Assembly: GCF_000332415.1 (NCBI RefSeq)
Contig: NZ_AOHC02000058.1
Location: 1 to 44,515, forward strand
DNA: 44,515 nucleotides
Source of the DNA: Leptospira weilii serovar Ranarum str. ICFT
Lineage (GTDB): Bacteria; Spirochaetota; Leptospiria; Leptospirales; Leptospiraceae
Direction of reading: 5' to 3'
Both the position numbers and the translations under genes were made by a program. Position 1 is the first letter of the stretch, and every line of letters starts with the position of its first letter. Positions 9,865 through 36,200 of this stretch are shown piece by piece. The notes under the pieces were generated by a model, which saw only the letters and a program-made list of their open reading frames with translations, did not search any database and was not told the DNA's origin.

Positions 9865-11375
9865 AAAGATTCCAGAAATAAAATCAATTTATCCCGATCG
9901 GCTTTCGCAAGATTGACGAACTTATTTCTGGACGTCAAAGCCTCGCCTCCGTGCCATAAGATCGCCTCTTTATGACCTCTTGCGCGTCCGTCGTGAAGTA
10001 AATGATTGTGTCCGTTGACTTTTTGGACGAGTCCCGTTCCCCAAAGCGGCGGTGTTCTCCATTCCGTTCCGGAAGCTTCGAAGTCTTCTCGGTTGTCGGC
10101 GAGATCGGACCCCATATCGTGAAGGAGAAGATCCGTATAAGGTTTGATATGTTGAAAGGATATTTCGGGAAATCCTTCCGAGCGACCCGTGAAGATATAC
10201 GGTTTATGACAGGAGTTACATCCGATTTCCGAAAAAATTTCTTTTCCTCGGATCACGTCGGGTTGAGTCCAGTTTCTTCTCCCGGGGATACTCAAAAGTT
10301 TGGTATAGAAAGTGACAAGCTCCGCCGTTTTGTTTGAGATTTCGGTACCTTCCGGAGCTCCGTTATTGCCTGCGGGAGAAGCGAAACAAGCGGCTTGTGC
10401 GCCGACACAATTTTGATTCGGAAAAAGAGGACTTGTAATTCCTATATCTCCTAAAAACGCTCCTTGGTTTTGCTGAAATAAACTCGGTTCGTTTGCCTTC
10501 CATCCAAATCTTCCCAAAACTTTCTTTTGCAGTTTTGCGTCCCAAACTAGATTCGGTTTTCCTGATATTCCGTCGCCGTCCGAATCGTTTTCGTCCGCAA
10601 AGGAAAGGATCGTGGATTCCGGGATCGCTTCTAAAAGTCCGAGTCCGGGAATCATCGGAGAAGTTCGAGGAGATTGATTTACGAGCGCGGGAACTCCGAA
10701 ATTCCAATTCGAAATCGTGAATGTAGGTCTTCTGAGAGAATACGCCTCTCCGTCCGGAAAGTTTCCGGGTTCTTCCGCAAAGTTTACGGTTGTCGTCGCT
10801 TCCGCTAAAACTCCGGGGATTCCGCGGTTGTTGATCTGAAGTCCGTAGTTGTCGAGCCCGACCGGTCCGCCTGTGATCGGATCTTTTCCGTTTTTACTGA
10901 CTCGAATCAACATCGTTGAAAAAACGTTACTTCCGTTTGCGGGAGGAGTTCCTCTTCCGTCTTTTACGTGACACCCGTTGCAGGAAGGGCTGTTAAAAAC
11001 GGGACCCAATCCGTCTGACGCAGAGTTTCCGCCTTGAACCCAAGTTCGATTGAAAAATGAATTTCCGCCTTGAAAGTCAATGTTTCCGCCTTCTCGGAGA
11101 TTGGCGGAGGCGAGATCGAAAGCGTTAACGGTGGTGTCGAAGGTTGTGGTTAAACCGCCGGAGTATTGTTCTCCCGGATCCATGTTTGCGAGAAAAAGAA
11201 GAAGGATCGCCATGTCCTGATCGTGATTTTTCTTTTTATGATTGAAAATATCGGGGATACAATGGGTGAAGAATCCGAATAGGATTCCGATGAAAAAGGT
11301 TATTCGAATTTTAGAATATATTGAAACCGCGAAGGAAGAAAATTCTTCCTTCGCCATCGGTCTTTTGATTTTCAT
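9861..11375 (-). CDS. di-haem oxidoreductase (DUF1111/DHOR family)
   Basis: This 504-residue exported protein has a hydrophobic N-terminal segment at about residues 25-38. Two c-type haem sites are visible: CNGCH at residues 132-136 and CNSCH at 386-390. Other family blocks are DGLGPVFN, a Ca-loop-like DENDSDGDGISGKPN and the C-terminal HDGRARGHKEAILWHGGEA. These proteins resemble di-haem peroxidases and are commonly encoded beside imelysins and TonB receptors. Here the gene lies between lruB and the second imelysin. Whether it reduces ferric iron or a ligand during uptake is inference from context. An alternative start at Met7 is possible. Confidence 0.85.
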   Translation of the reverse strand: MKIKRPMAKEEFSSFAVSIYSKIRITFFIGILFGFFTHCIPDIFNHKKKNHDQDMAILLLFLANMDPGEQYSGGLTTTFDTTVNAFDLASANLREGGNIDFQGGNSFFNRTWVQGGNSASDGLGPVFNSPSCNGCHVKDGRGTPPANGSNVFSTMLIRVSKNGKDPITGGPVGLDNYGLQINNRGIPGVLAEATTTVNFAEEPGNFPDGEAYSLRRPTFTISNWNFGVPALVNQSPRTSPMIPGLGLLEAIPESTILSFADENDSDGDGISGKPNLVWDAKLQKKVLGRFGWKANEPSLFQQNQGAFLGDIGITSPLFPNQNCVGAQAACFASPAGNNGAPEGTEISNKTAELVTFYTKLLSIPGRRNWTQPDVIRGKEIFSEIGCNSCHKPYIFTGRSEGFPEISFQHIKPYTDLLLHDMGSDLADNREDFEASGTEWRTPPLWGTGLVQKVNGHNHLLHDGRARGHKEAILWHGGEALTSRNKFVNLAKADRDKLILFLESL

Positions 11376-11401
11376 TGTGACTCGTATTTTATTTTTTTAA
11401 C

Positions 11402-12718
<1,317 letters not shown>

Positions 12719-12766
12719 TCAAGTTTCCTGAAAGTTTTTAAAAAAGATCCCGGAAGAGGGGCGTTA

Positions 12767-12803
<37 letters not shown>

Positions 12804-12806
12804 AAT

Positions 12807-12830
12807 ATTGATACTAATTCTCAATATCAT
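12807..12830 (-). promoter_or_regulatory. Fur-box-like operator upstream of lruB
   Basis: TGATACT-A-ATTCTCA is a 7-1-7 match to the Fur/Zur/PerR-type TGATAAT-N-ATTATCA with two mismatches. It extends to a 9-1-9 imperfect palindrome, ATTGATACTAATTCTCAAT. It sits in an AT-rich stretch about 90 bp before the lruB start and shares the core ATTCTCAATAT with the site before the TonB receptor gene. The regulator identity is inferred from the iron-related genes. Confidence 0.65.
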
Positions 12831-12900
12831 ATTTTTTGTCAATCGAAAATCTGGGCTTAGGATGGGTTTGCGGGAACTTCTATGTCTTAGCGGATACGTG

Positions 12901-15366
<2,466 letters not shown>

Positions 15367-15374
15367 TTTGGGTC

Positions 15375-15406
<32 letters not shown>

Positions 15407-15577
15407 GTCGTCTTGGGAGTCAAGGGAGAATGTGGTGAAAAGGATCGGGTTCGAGGGAAAATTTAGGAATCACGGAATTTGCGGGAACTCCTCGAAATCT
15501 TTCTCGAGGACAAAAGTGGGAACTCCCCTTGATTTAAAAATATACCTCCAAAGTAGAGCCGAATCTTTATAATAAGA

Positions 15578-16072
15578 ATGATGAAATTCGGAATATTCAA
15601 CTCCGCGATCCTGAGCGCATCTTTACTGATCGCCTCCGTTCTTAGCGCCGGAATTCAAAAACCACCAACCAACGAATGTTTCCGCGATCAAACTTCGAGT
15701 TTCACGCAAAAGACAAAATCGGAAATTCTACGACTCTGCAACGCGTTCTATCTTCATAACAAACTCAAGTTGGTTGTGGTCATCGTTCCAAGTCTGGAGA
15801 ATTTATCGGTGGAAGACTACGCCGCTCAGGAATTCGGAAAGTTCTCGGAAAAAGACGCGTCGTTTGTGGATTCAGGAATCGTAATATTATTATGTTTCAA
15901 AGAGAGGGAAATTCGGATCGAGTTGGGTGGAATCGCTTCGGCAAGAATGTCGAACTCACAAGCAAAGGAAATGATCGATCAAGAATTTATTCCCTATTTT
16001 AAACAAGGAAAATTGGAATCGGGAGTCGTCAAAGGAGTCAGTTCCGTCGTAAAATGGTTTGATGCTCATTGA
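15578..16072 (+). CDS. exported TPM-domain protein
   Basis: This 164-residue protein has a signal peptide (ILSASLLIASVLSAG) and one TPM domain. The domain is recognised by LKLVVVIVPSLENLSVEDYAAQEFGKF, DSGIVILLCFKEREIRIELG and the AKEMIDQEFIPYFKQGKLESGVVKGV helix pair. TPM domains occur in YgcG, in Psb32 and in membrane-linked repair or phosphatase proteins. No C-terminal transmembrane or Gly-rich tail is present, so it should be soluble in the periplasm. It stands alone, divergent from the iron cluster, with 211 bp between the two starts containing the Fur-like site and a CCTCGA/TCGAGG hairpin flanked by two GGGAACTCC motifs. Confidence 0.8.
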   Translation: MMKFGIFNSAILSASLLIASVLSAGIQKPPTNECFRDQTSSFTQKTKSEILRLCNAFYLHNKLKLVVVIVPSLENLSVEDYAAQEFGKFSEKDASFVDSGIVILLCFKEREIRIELGGIASARMSNSQAKEMIDQEFIPYFKQGKLESGVVKGVSSVVKWFDAH

Positions 16073-16202
16073 ATAAAACGTTGCTCTAAAAAACTTTACC
16101 GTAACCGCAGTTCGAACAAAAAATAGAATTACAATACACTGCACAGGTCGGCCGGCTACGAACACGGGATAAAAAATCTTTTTCTCGTGGTATTGAAAGA
16201 TT

Positions 16203-19554
<3,352 letters not shown>

Positions 19555-19570
19555 ATTTATTTTTGAGTTT

Positions 19571-21709
<2,139 letters not shown>

Positions 21710-21926
21710 TAGATTTCCTGAAAATTTTCAAAAATCCCCGGAGACTTGATTTTGTCGGGGAATTCTATTCCTGTTTAAACCTGCTTTATCGAGGAGTCAA
21801 TGATTCTAAGGGTGATTTTGTGGAACCGACTTGGCTTTCCCTTATATTGGACGGGTTAAAGAAGAGATCGTAAGGTAGAGAATGGGAAAGTTACCGAGCC
21901 GCTGGAAACGGCGTCTCGAACCGCGC

Positions 21927-22045
21927 GGCTTAGGGTTCAAGTTTTTCGTTTGGATCGGAGTGATACGGAAAAAGATCCGATCCTGTTTCACTGAAAAATC
22001 TAGGAGTTCCTAGATTTTACGAAGAAAGCAAAGTTTTGCTCATAA
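21927..22045. repeat. 119-bp direct repeat, copy 1
   Basis: It begins GGCTTAGGGTTCAAG and ends GTTTTGCTCATAA, and is repeated at 22246-22365 with only a few changes. It contains the hairpin ATCTAGGAGTTCCTAGAT. The two copies exactly bracket copy B of the 182-bp intergenic repeat. Confidence 0.85.
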
Positions 22046-22062
22046 CGAACGCGAATTCGATC

Positions 22063-22245
22063 TAAGAAAGTTTGGGCGAATCCGGCCTTAACGGCCGGAC
22101 CTATCTCGCGAAGCGAGATTGAGTTTTTTAGTTTCCGCTCCAATCAACAAATTGATGGTTTGCTCGAAAAACGAAACGCTCTAGTCATTCCAATTTGTTG
22201 ATTCCGCTTCCATCGCTTTCGCATCGGTTATACCGAACTTACGTT
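22063..22245. repeat. ~183-bp structured intergenic repeat, copy B
   Basis: This is the second copy of the element at 8322-8503. The paired arms AATCAACAAATTGA and AATTTGTTGATT and the TCTCGCGAAGCGAGA palindrome are conserved, although the sequence between the arms has drifted. That indicates selection or recent spread of the paired structure. Confidence 0.75.
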
Positions 22246-22365
22246 GGCTTAGGGTTCAAGTTTTTCGTTTGGATCGGAGTGATACGGAAAAAGATCCGAT
22301 CCCTGTTTTACCGAAAAATCTAGGAGTTCCTAGATTTTACGAAAAAAGCAAAGTTTTGCTCATAA
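22246..22365. repeat. 119-bp direct repeat, copy 2
   Basis: This is the second copy of 21927-22045. The pair could be a duplication made when the 183-bp element entered, or the tail of a longer tandem. Confidence 0.85.
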
Positions 22366-22460
22366 ACCTAAAAAATAGCGCTGAATCCGTAGAATCCCAT
22401 CCCCTTGGTCCCTGAAAATGTGGGAACTCTTACGAATCTGATTACGATATTTCAGAAAAA

Positions 22461-22690
22461 CCCCGCGCAAAGGATCGATGCGGGGTCCGTTCCACGGAAA
22501 GGTTTTTTTCCAATGGATCGGTCGATTGGAACGGACCGGAGCGGAGAGCCTGGTGGTCGGGCAGTTTCAAAAAGGTTTTCTTTTTTATGGGAAAAATGGC
22601 CCGACCATGCGCCCGTTTTAGGGATCAGTGGATAGAAATCAGAGGTCAGAGTGACCTTGCCTGCCAGTCTCCTGAAACCCAATCACTGAT
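22461..22690 (+). ncRNA. candidate structured RNA of unknown class
   Basis: Four sets of perfect inverted repeats follow each other in 230 bases: CCCCGC/GCGGGG (22461-22485); GGTCCGTTCCA/TGGAACGGACC (22484-22494 with 22527-22537); TGGTCGGGC/GCCCGACCA (22554-22562 with 22599-22607); and ATCAGTG/CACTGAT (22624-22690) enclosing AGGTCA-GAG-TGACCT. The density of perfect stems is far above its surroundings. Short open frames on both strands have no protein-like character. It could be the leader of the Rrf2 gene (136 bp downstream) or an independent RNA. I do not recognise tmRNA, RNase P, SRP or a known riboswitch. The strand is a guess from the downstream gene. Confidence 0.4.
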
Positions 22691-22825
22691 ATCTGGAAAC
22701 GGATTCCTATTTTTTAAAACGGGAATTCCTGAATAAAAACCGATTATTATTCTGAAGAAACCTGGAATTCTTCTTGGCAGGGGCCTGTTTACACCCTTGA
22801 ATACTGTCTAAAAGGAACAAAAATC

Positions 22826-23272
22826 TTGGCTATTCCGAGTCGTTACGCCGTTGCAATTCACATTCTAACCTTTCTGGAAGATGCAAAAGGTGGGGATACC
22901 ACCTCGGATACGATCGCAAAATCGGTGGGAACCAATCCCGCCATCGTGAGGACCCTCATCGGAAAACTGAGAAAGGCCGGTTTGGTTCTTTCCAGGCAAG
23001 GAGTTCCCGGGGCCTCTCTCGCAAAACCTGCGGCGGAGATCCGACTTTCCGATATTTTCAGAGCCATCGAGGAAGGCGAGTGCCTGTTCAACGTTCACGA
23101 TCATCCAAAACAGGATTGTACCGTTGGAATGGGAATTCTCCCGACACTGGAATGTATGTTCGCGCAAGCTCAAGCCGCGCTCGAAACGAAATTGGGTGAA
23201 TTCTCACTCGAAGACGTTATGGAACAGGTCCGCGGCGAGTGCCAAAAAAGAATGTCCCTTTCGCATCATTGA
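22826..23272 (+). CDS. Rrf2-family transcriptional regulator
   Basis: This 148-residue protein matches the family length. A winged helix occupies residues 1-60 (YAVAIHILTFLE, VGTNPAIVRTLIGKLRKAGLVLSRQG). The family block ECLFNVHDHPKQDCTVGMG follows, then a dimer helix. Three cysteines lie at ECLF, QDCTVG and LECMF; their spacing is that of the YwnA-like branch rather than a clear Fe-S cluster set such as IscR or NsrR. The start is a TTG at 22826, supported by AAAGGAAC eight bases upstream and by alignment of the first helix. It precedes a nitroreductase remnant, so it may once have regulated that redox gene. Confidence 0.85.
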   Translation: MAIPSRYAVAIHILTFLEDAKGGDTTSDTIAKSVGTNPAIVRTLIGKLRKAGLVLSRQGVPGASLAKPAAEIRLSDIFRAIEEGECLFNVHDHPKQDCTVGMGILPTLECMFAQAQAALETKLGEFSLEDVMEQVRGECQKRMSLSHH

Positions 23273-23385
23273 TTGATTTGTTTTTTCTTTTTTTATGTTT
23301 GCTGTTACGTTGTCTGTAACAAGACGACAATTAGGGTTCTAAGAAATGAAGGAACCAAAAATCAGGTTAAAGGGAGAAATTAAAC

Positions 23386-23715
23386 ATGGATTTACTGGAA
23401 AAACTCAATTGGCGGTATGCGACAAAAAGAATGACGGGCCCGAAATTGTCTCGGGAAAAACTGGAAAGAATCTTAGAATCGCTTCGTTTAACTCCGTCCA
23501 GCTTTGGGTTACAACCTTACAAGATCCTTGTCATTGAGGACGAAGATCTTAAAAGTCGGATCCTTCCGATCGCATTCAATCAGCCGCAGATCGCGGAATC
23601 ATCTCATATTTTGGTATTTACGGCTTGGGACAAAGTGACCGAGGATAATATCCGAGAACACATTCAATTATCGGAAAAAGTAAAACTAAACTCGATGTAT
23701 TATGTATTCTTTTAA
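23386..23715 (+). pseudogene. nitroreductase-family protein, C-terminally truncated
   Basis: About 95 residues match the N-terminal half of an NAD(P)H-dependent FMN nitroreductase: LNWRYATKRM, LERILESLRLTPSSFGLQPYKILVI and AESSHILVFTAWDKV. Family members are ~200-220 residues. Here the homology stops near 23665, and the frame ends after an unrelated tail (KLNSMYYVFF). FMN-binding residues of the N-terminal half (Arg, Ser-Ser-x-Gly-x-Gln) are present, but the second half of the active site is lost, so it should be inactive. AAGGGAG precedes the ATG. The following 250 bp contain no continuation of the gene, so a deletion rather than a frameshift removed it. Confidence 0.8.
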
Positions 23716-23815
23716 ACCGTAGATTACTACCGAGTATTATAAATAGGTAATTTTGTTTCGGCGCCTTGATCACGAAACACGAGACCTACTTGCAAGAACC
23801 GTGATAAACCAAATT

Positions 23816-23941
23816 TTATCTTTTATACTTTTGTCTATCTACGATGTTTTGTAAATGGGGATTCCGGTTAAGCATTTCAAGAATTTGATCTTTCTCGAAT
23901 GAGAGATCGTATAAAAATAAAATAGCCAAAATGAGCGTCAT
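23816..23941 (-). CDS. possible 41-residue peptide or remnant
   Basis: A minus-strand frame starting MTLILAILFLYDLSFEKD and ending VDRQKYKR lies in the gap between the broken nitroreductase and the M23 peptidase gene. It is protein-like in composition: a hydrophobic helix, then a charged amphipathic helix. The frame stays open upstream to within the peptidase stop region, so it may be the tail of a decayed gene. I do not recognise it, and the rest of the 23716-23964 gap shows nothing else. Confidence 0.25.
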   Translation of the reverse strand: MTLILAILFLYDLSFEKDQILEMLNRNPHLQNIVDRQKYKR

Positions 23942-23964
23942 ATCATCGCTAAACGCCTCGTTCT

Positions 23965-25161
23965 TTATCTCTCAACGAACCAGGTTTTGACGATCTCTAT
24001 GTCGTGGATGACTTGAATTTTATGTTTGCCCGGCGGTCCGGGAAACAGACTCCAGTCGAAGTGAAAAACGGAGGACTTCCATTCCGGTTGAAGGATCCAA
24101 TCGATTCTTTTGCAGATCGATTCCGAATTGCATATTTCGACTTTTAGATCGTGTTTTCCGGGTTTTCTCACTTCGAGCGCCAGAATCGGTCGTTTTTGAG
24201 GATTGAATTTTTCCTCGCAGTCGGAAAGTTTTTGCTGAACGAATTCGGAACAAATCTTTAGATCCTCTTCAAAAAAAATCTTTCCCGCAGGCAAGGCGTT
24301 CGAAGGATTCCAATAGACCACTCCCGATTTAAGTTCGTCTAACACTCCTTCGTCGGTCTCAAAAGAAGTGGGAAAGGATTCCAAAGTTTGAAAGTCCATC
24401 GTGGGTTTTAAGACGTGAAAGTGCAAATGAGGAGCGCTGCTGAAACCCGTGTTTCCGGAAAAACCGATTTTTTCTCCCGTCTTTACAACCTGTCCTACCT
24501 GAACTAAAACACCTTTGTGTTTCAGATGACCGTATTCAGCGATACTTCCGTCCTTGTGGAGAATTCGAATAAAGTTGGCCTTGTCTTTGAAAAAGGGAGT
24601 GATTCCCCCGGAATGAAATTTGTCTTCCGTTGCAATTACAAGCCCGCCCCTTGCGGCGATGACGGAACTTCCTTCCGGAAGAGCGAAATCCAAAGCATAA
24701 GAAAATTCGCCTGAATGAGTCGTTTTGCCGTTATAACCTTGTCCCACTCTGGAAGCGATTTCAAACGGCAATCGATACGTAACGTTTCTATCTTTGGAAA
24801 CGTCTACGTCTCCCGCCCTCACATAGATGTTTGAACTGTAGGAACCCGCCTTACGGATATTCAAAGGACTTAAAGTAAGAATTTTTTTCGGTTCCGAATT
24901 TTCCTTGGAAACGAAATGAAACGGAAGACTAACGTCCGATTTGAAATTTTCCAAAATCGTAAAGTTGAAATAAACGACGAACGGATATTCGCCCGAAGGA
25001 GTTTGGTTTTGAACGTAGAATTCGATCTTATTGTTATCGTTGCGGGTAAGAACGCAGATCCATTCTTTGGGTTTGCATTCGCCTTCAAAATCGGAGGTTT
25101 GAGCGGATAATCCGAAAGAAAACGCTAATATAAAAAATAAAACGATAACACGATTTCGCAT
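23965..25161 (-). CDS. M23-family (LytM) peptidoglycan endopeptidase-like protein
   Basis: This 398-residue exported protein has a signal peptide ([17 protein letters not shown]). A beta-rich N-terminal part of ~130 residues is followed by the LytM domain. Its zinc ligands are visible as His149 and Asp158 in [11 protein letters not shown] and the HLHFHV motif near residues 245-249, with GHLK between. A ~130-residue C-terminal region is beta-rich and unassigned. All catalytic residues appear present, so it is a candidate cell-wall hydrolase cutting peptide cross-links. I chose the ATG at 25161 (MRNRVIVLF) because it gives a standard signal peptide; the ATG nine codons upstream does not. It is separate from the aquaporin gene upstream. 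Confidence 0.85.
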   Translation of the reverse strand: MRNRVIVLFFILAFSFGLSAQTSDFEGECKPKEWICVLTRNDNNKIEFYVQNQTPSGEYPFVVYFNFTILENFKSDVSLPFHFVSKENSEPKKILTLSPLNIRKAGSYSSNIYVRAGDVDVSKDRNVTYRLPFEIASRVGQGYNGKTTHSGEFSYALDFALPEGSSVIAARGGLVIATEDKFHSGGITPFFKDKANFIRILHKDGSIAEYGHLKHKGVLVQVGQVVKTGEKIGFSGNTGFSSAPHLHFHVLKPTMDFQTLESFPTSFETDEGVLDELKSGVVYWNPSNALPAGKIFFEEDLKICSEFVQQKLSDCEEKFNPQKRPILALEVRKPGKHDLKVEICNSESICKRIDWILQPEWKSSVFHFDWSLFPGPPGKHKIQVIHDIEIVKTWFVER

Positions 25162-25216
25162 CTTAGGTCCATGATTTCGGATACACAATAAATTCTTAAA
25201 ATGGAATTCTTATTTT

Positions 25217-25939
<723 letters not shown>

Positions 25940-26073
25940 CGATTCCCCCTATACAAACCGTAACTAAAATTCACGGACATATAGGATCGGCAATCGGTTT
26001 TTCCGAACTCGAATTTTTTCATTTTCTCTTATCTTTTTTCCGATTTTACCGATTAGGAATGTAGGAGAACAAG

Positions 26074-27993
<1,920 letters not shown>

Positions 27994-28000
27994 TAGAGTA

Positions 28001-28963
<963 letters not shown>

Positions 28964-28967
<4 letters not shown>

Positions 28968-30760
28968 AGTATTTCCAGACAAAAAATCGTAACGTCGTCG
29001 GAAATTTCTCCCTCTCCGTAAGAACCGGAGTAAGAGAGAATCGAACGGATCATGGAACTCGTGTCGTCCACAACCAAGGATCTTATCGCTTCGAGAAATT
29101 GATTTTTTCCCAAGATATTTCCTTCGCTATTTTTCACTTCGAACAAACCGTCCGAGTAAAAAAGAATCCTGTCTCCTTGTATCAGATCCAGTTCGTATCT
29201 TTGGATCTTCGGAGACGGGATCGTAAAAAGAATTTCTCCCGAACCTTCGACAAGGTTGCAGATTCCGTCCCTAATCAAGAGACCCGCGTGATGTCCTCCA
29301 TAACTATATTCTAATTTTCTTTCGGAAGGAACGTATCTCATATAAACGGAGGAAAGGGAATGAAGAGTGATCGTGTCTTTTAAAAGCCCGTGTATAAAAA
29401 GAAGATTATCGTCCGCGTGTTTGTTTCTTCCCGTAGTCGCGCCGAACGCGATCGAAGTCATAGCCGCCGCCATAGCCGCGGAAATCCCGTGTCCCGAAAC
29501 GTTTCCGAAAAGAATATGCAGACTTTCGTCCTTCTCTTTGATCGCGTTTAAGACGTCTCCGCCCACTTTTACGTAGGGTTGAAAGTGAGAATGGATTTTA
29601 TAATCCGGGGAATCCGGAAAATCCCGGGTGGTGATCATCTCCTGAATGTCCCTTGCAAGATCCAGATCGAGATCCAATCTATATAATAATTTTCTAATTT
29701 TTTCCAGGGATTCTTTTTTTTCGGTGATGTCCCTGAGTATGTAAACCTTACCTTCTTTGTTTCCGGAAAGAGAGATCGGGGAGGAGGAAACTTCCAAATA
29801 TTTGTTTTCCGTAATATTCAAAAATTCATCCGGAGAACCTTGAGGAGGTTTTTCGGTTTTTACGCTCAGATTGACGAATTCTTTTCTTTCAAAAAAGGAA
29901 TCGGAAGGAAAACCCTCCAGATAACCGCTCAGATCGAACGTCATCCCTGTGTTGACGTTATCGGAAAGTTGTAACATTTTTTTCGCGGACAAATTGCCGA
30001 AAAGAAAAATCCCTTTGGAGGAAAGAAGAATCACACCTTCCCTGATTTCGGAATAAAGTCTTAACGCGATATGTTCCAATTTTAAATCCATAAATCCGTA
30101 TTTTTGGATCGCTATAAAAATACAAATCGATTGGATGAGCGCCGCGCTACCGCTTAACGGAGGAAACGTAAGAGAAGGATTCCAATATCTCGGAAGAAGG
30201 GTCGTGCCGAAACTGAGCAGATAAGTAAGGATCGTTCCGTAGGCGACAAGTCTGGATTGTTTTTTTAAAAGCGGATTGGAAGAACGAACGCCGCTGCGGA
30301 TCAAAAGCAAAGAACCGGTTAACGTGGGAATTCCGGTTACGAAAATACTCACCGGAAGATACAAGGGACCGGCGAGAATCATATCCCCCCAATAAGCGCG
30401 CAGACTTCCGGCGACCACCAAATCCGTGCTAATCGTTATTAAAAACGAAACGAGGCAAAGTCCTCTAAAAAAATAGACGAGAAACCGGGAGGAAGAACCC
30501 GTAAATCGAACCGTAAATTCAAAGAATAAACAACCGATAAAAATCCAAGTAAAGGAGGACGTTTTGAAAACGATCACGGTCCAATTGTCGGGAAGAAAGG
30601 ACCAATAAAAAATGACGGAGATGTGCCAGATGGAAAGTAAAAGAGAGAACCTTTGATAGAGGGTCGCCGTTTCGGATTTTCCTTTGAGCGCGCTTACGTA
30701 AGCGAACAAAGAACTGTTGATGATTAAGGCGGTAAAAGGGATCAGAACGTAAGGATTCAT
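28964..30760 (-). CDS. 7TM–PAS–SpoIIE/PP2C-type phosphatase, paralogue 2
   Basis: This 598-residue membrane protein has seven N-terminal helices (about residues 1-220) of the HisKA-7TM type, a PAS domain (~230-345, VYILRDITEKKE at its end), a linker helix and a SpoIIE-type PP2C domain (~385-598). Such proteins dephosphorylate STAS-domain anti-sigma antagonists in partner-switching. Metal ligands Asp402 (VGGDVLN), FYSDGLFE and ISDDVT are present, but the usual DVSGHG motif reads NVSGHG, with Asn420 replacing a metal-binding Asp. Activity may therefore be reduced or lost. It lies four bases downstream of a close paralogue and is clearly a tandem duplicate. A STAS gene lies 5.4 kb away. Confidence 0.88.
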
Positions 30761-30763
30761 CCT

Positions 30764-32499
<1,736 letters not shown>

Positions 32500-32624
32500 A
32501 AAACCCGATTTCAATATGGGTGTTTCCTGATATGGGTTTCCCAGTATGCGTTTCGACGATGAATTTGAAACTATAAAATATTTATTTCTTAATTTCCAAA
32601 TCTTTTTCGGTTTTCGTCCCGCAC

Positions 32625-34406
<1,782 letters not shown>

Positions 34407-34410
34407 GAGG

Positions 34411-34490
34411 CCCCTGAAACGCGATCCTTAGAGAGCGTTTCACTGAGTTCCTCCCTGAGCCGCGAAGCGAGAAACTCAATGTTTCTCCCT
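34411..34490. repeat. left part of a 126-bp repeat unit, cut by IS110
   Basis: These 80 bases are identical to 35891-35970 of the array on the other side of the insertion element. They end at TTTCTCCCT, where the element begins. Confidence 0.9.
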
Positions 34491-34528
34491 CCTATGTTCC
34501 TTGTGTCAAGCCCCTCCGCTATTTTTTT

Positions 34529-35598
34529 TTACATAAGACCATATTGAGCTAACTTACGATTCAAAACATTTTCGGGCATAGAGTCGAAGAGTTGCCCTGT
34601 TCGAATCATAGAAAAAAGAACTTCGATCATTTTACGTGAAGTAGCAATGATAGATTTCTTTGCTCCTTTTTTAGCATATAACCTTTCGTAGAACTCTTTA
34701 ATCTTACCGCCATGCTGACAACGGACCAGGCTCCAAGCTGCTTGAACAATCACTCTTCGGATCGAATGACAACCGCGGGAAACAATTCTACCATATCGAA
34801 CCGTATCTCCTGAGATGTCAACTCTGGGAACTAAACCAGCGTAGTAGGCGGCTTGTTTACCGGAAGAAAATCTTTTGCAGTCCCCCATGTAACTCATAAT
34901 TGCCAGAGACGTAATATACTGATACCAGGCATGGACATGATCGTTTGAACGTAGGCCTGATTGATTTTCAGAGCGCCTTTAATATCTTCTTCAATGAGTT
35001 TTAGATTTAGTTCGACTATCTAAAACTTTTAAGATTCGTTCCGCTTCCTTATGATATCGATCCGGAAGTAAAGTTACAGAAGTTTCTCTGGATGCTTTTG
35101 TCCGTAAATGTTTTTGGTGATCTCAGTCAGACCGGCTTGAGTGAATAAACTGTGAAGCCGATTCTTTCCTTGCGTTAGTTGTCTTGTCCAATTCTCATGC
35201 TCGGTACACAATCGACGATTGTCTTCTTCGTATTATCGTCCGTGGGAATTGGAACAACCGGTAATATCCTTTGGATAACGTTTGAGTTTAGCTATCTTAA
35301 GAGAATCTTCTTTATCAGTCTTTTTCAAAGATTGATAAATTGTTGCTAAGTCTCCGGGATTCAAAACAATTACTTGAACTCCTTTGTTTAGTATTGATTT
35401 TGCAATTCTAAAAGATTGAGATCCTGCTTCCAGGCCTACGATATAGTACTAGGTGTAACCAGTTTAATAAATTGTTAATTCCGCTTTCCGTTGTGCTGAA
35501 TTGTCGACGTTCGAGCGAGTTCTCCGAATTGATTCGAACTACCTCAAACTTTTTTTACCACAATCAATTCCTACATACTTGACTTCTTGACTGTTCAT
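34529..35598 (-). pseudogene. IS110-family DEDD transposase, multiple frameshifts
   Basis: The start at 35598 ([18 protein letters not shown], preceded by AGGAGA) carries the first catalytic Asp of the RuvC-like domain. The frame is lost after ~18 codons and resumes in other frames: [34 protein letters not shown], then [20 protein letters not shown]. The last intact stretch (34529-34897, ~122 residues) is the C-terminal Tnp domain with [17 protein letters not shown] and the Ser-containing [16 protein letters not shown]. At least three frameshifts make it non-functional. The decay is recent enough that every domain can still be read. Confidence 0.88.
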
Positions 35599-35843
<245 letters not shown>

Positions 35844-35845
35844 CT

Positions 35846-36193
35846 ATGGGTCGAAACATAATGTTGGCTCTTAAGCGTAGTTGAGATGATGCCCCTGAAA
35901 CGCGATCCTTAGAGAGCGTTTCACTGAGTTCCTCCCTGAGCCGCGAAGCGAGAAACTCAATGTTTCTCCCTATGGGTCGAAACATAATGTTGGCTCTTAG
36001 GCGTAGTTGAGATGATGCCCCTGAAACGCGATCCTTAGAGAGCGTTTCACTGAGTTCCTCCCTGAGCCGCGAAGCGAAAAACTCAATGTTTCTCCCTATG
36101 GGTCGAAACATAATGTTGGCTCTTAGGCGTAGTTGAGATGATGCCCCTGAAACGCGATCATAGAGAGCGTTTCACTGAGTTCCTCCCTGAGCC
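35846..36193. repeat. 126-bp tandem repeat, about 2.8 units
   Basis: The repeat period is 126 bp, with unit starts (TATGGGTCG) at 35845, 35971 and 36097. The last unit ends with a small deletion (GATCATAGAG for GATCCTTAGAG) and stops just before the 3' end of the STAS gene. Each unit holds AAACGCGATCCTTAGAGAGCG and the CCGCGAAGCGAG palindrome. Since 126 is a multiple of three, a minus-strand frame stays open through all units, but it has no start context of its own. Confidence 0.95.
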
Positions 36194-36200
36194 GGGAAGA

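Noticed and set aside
22405..22682. Overlapping 76-residue open frames on both strands
   Set aside because: They mirror each other across a region of perfect inverted repeats, have no protein-like pattern or ribosome site, and are better explained by the structured RNA candidate.
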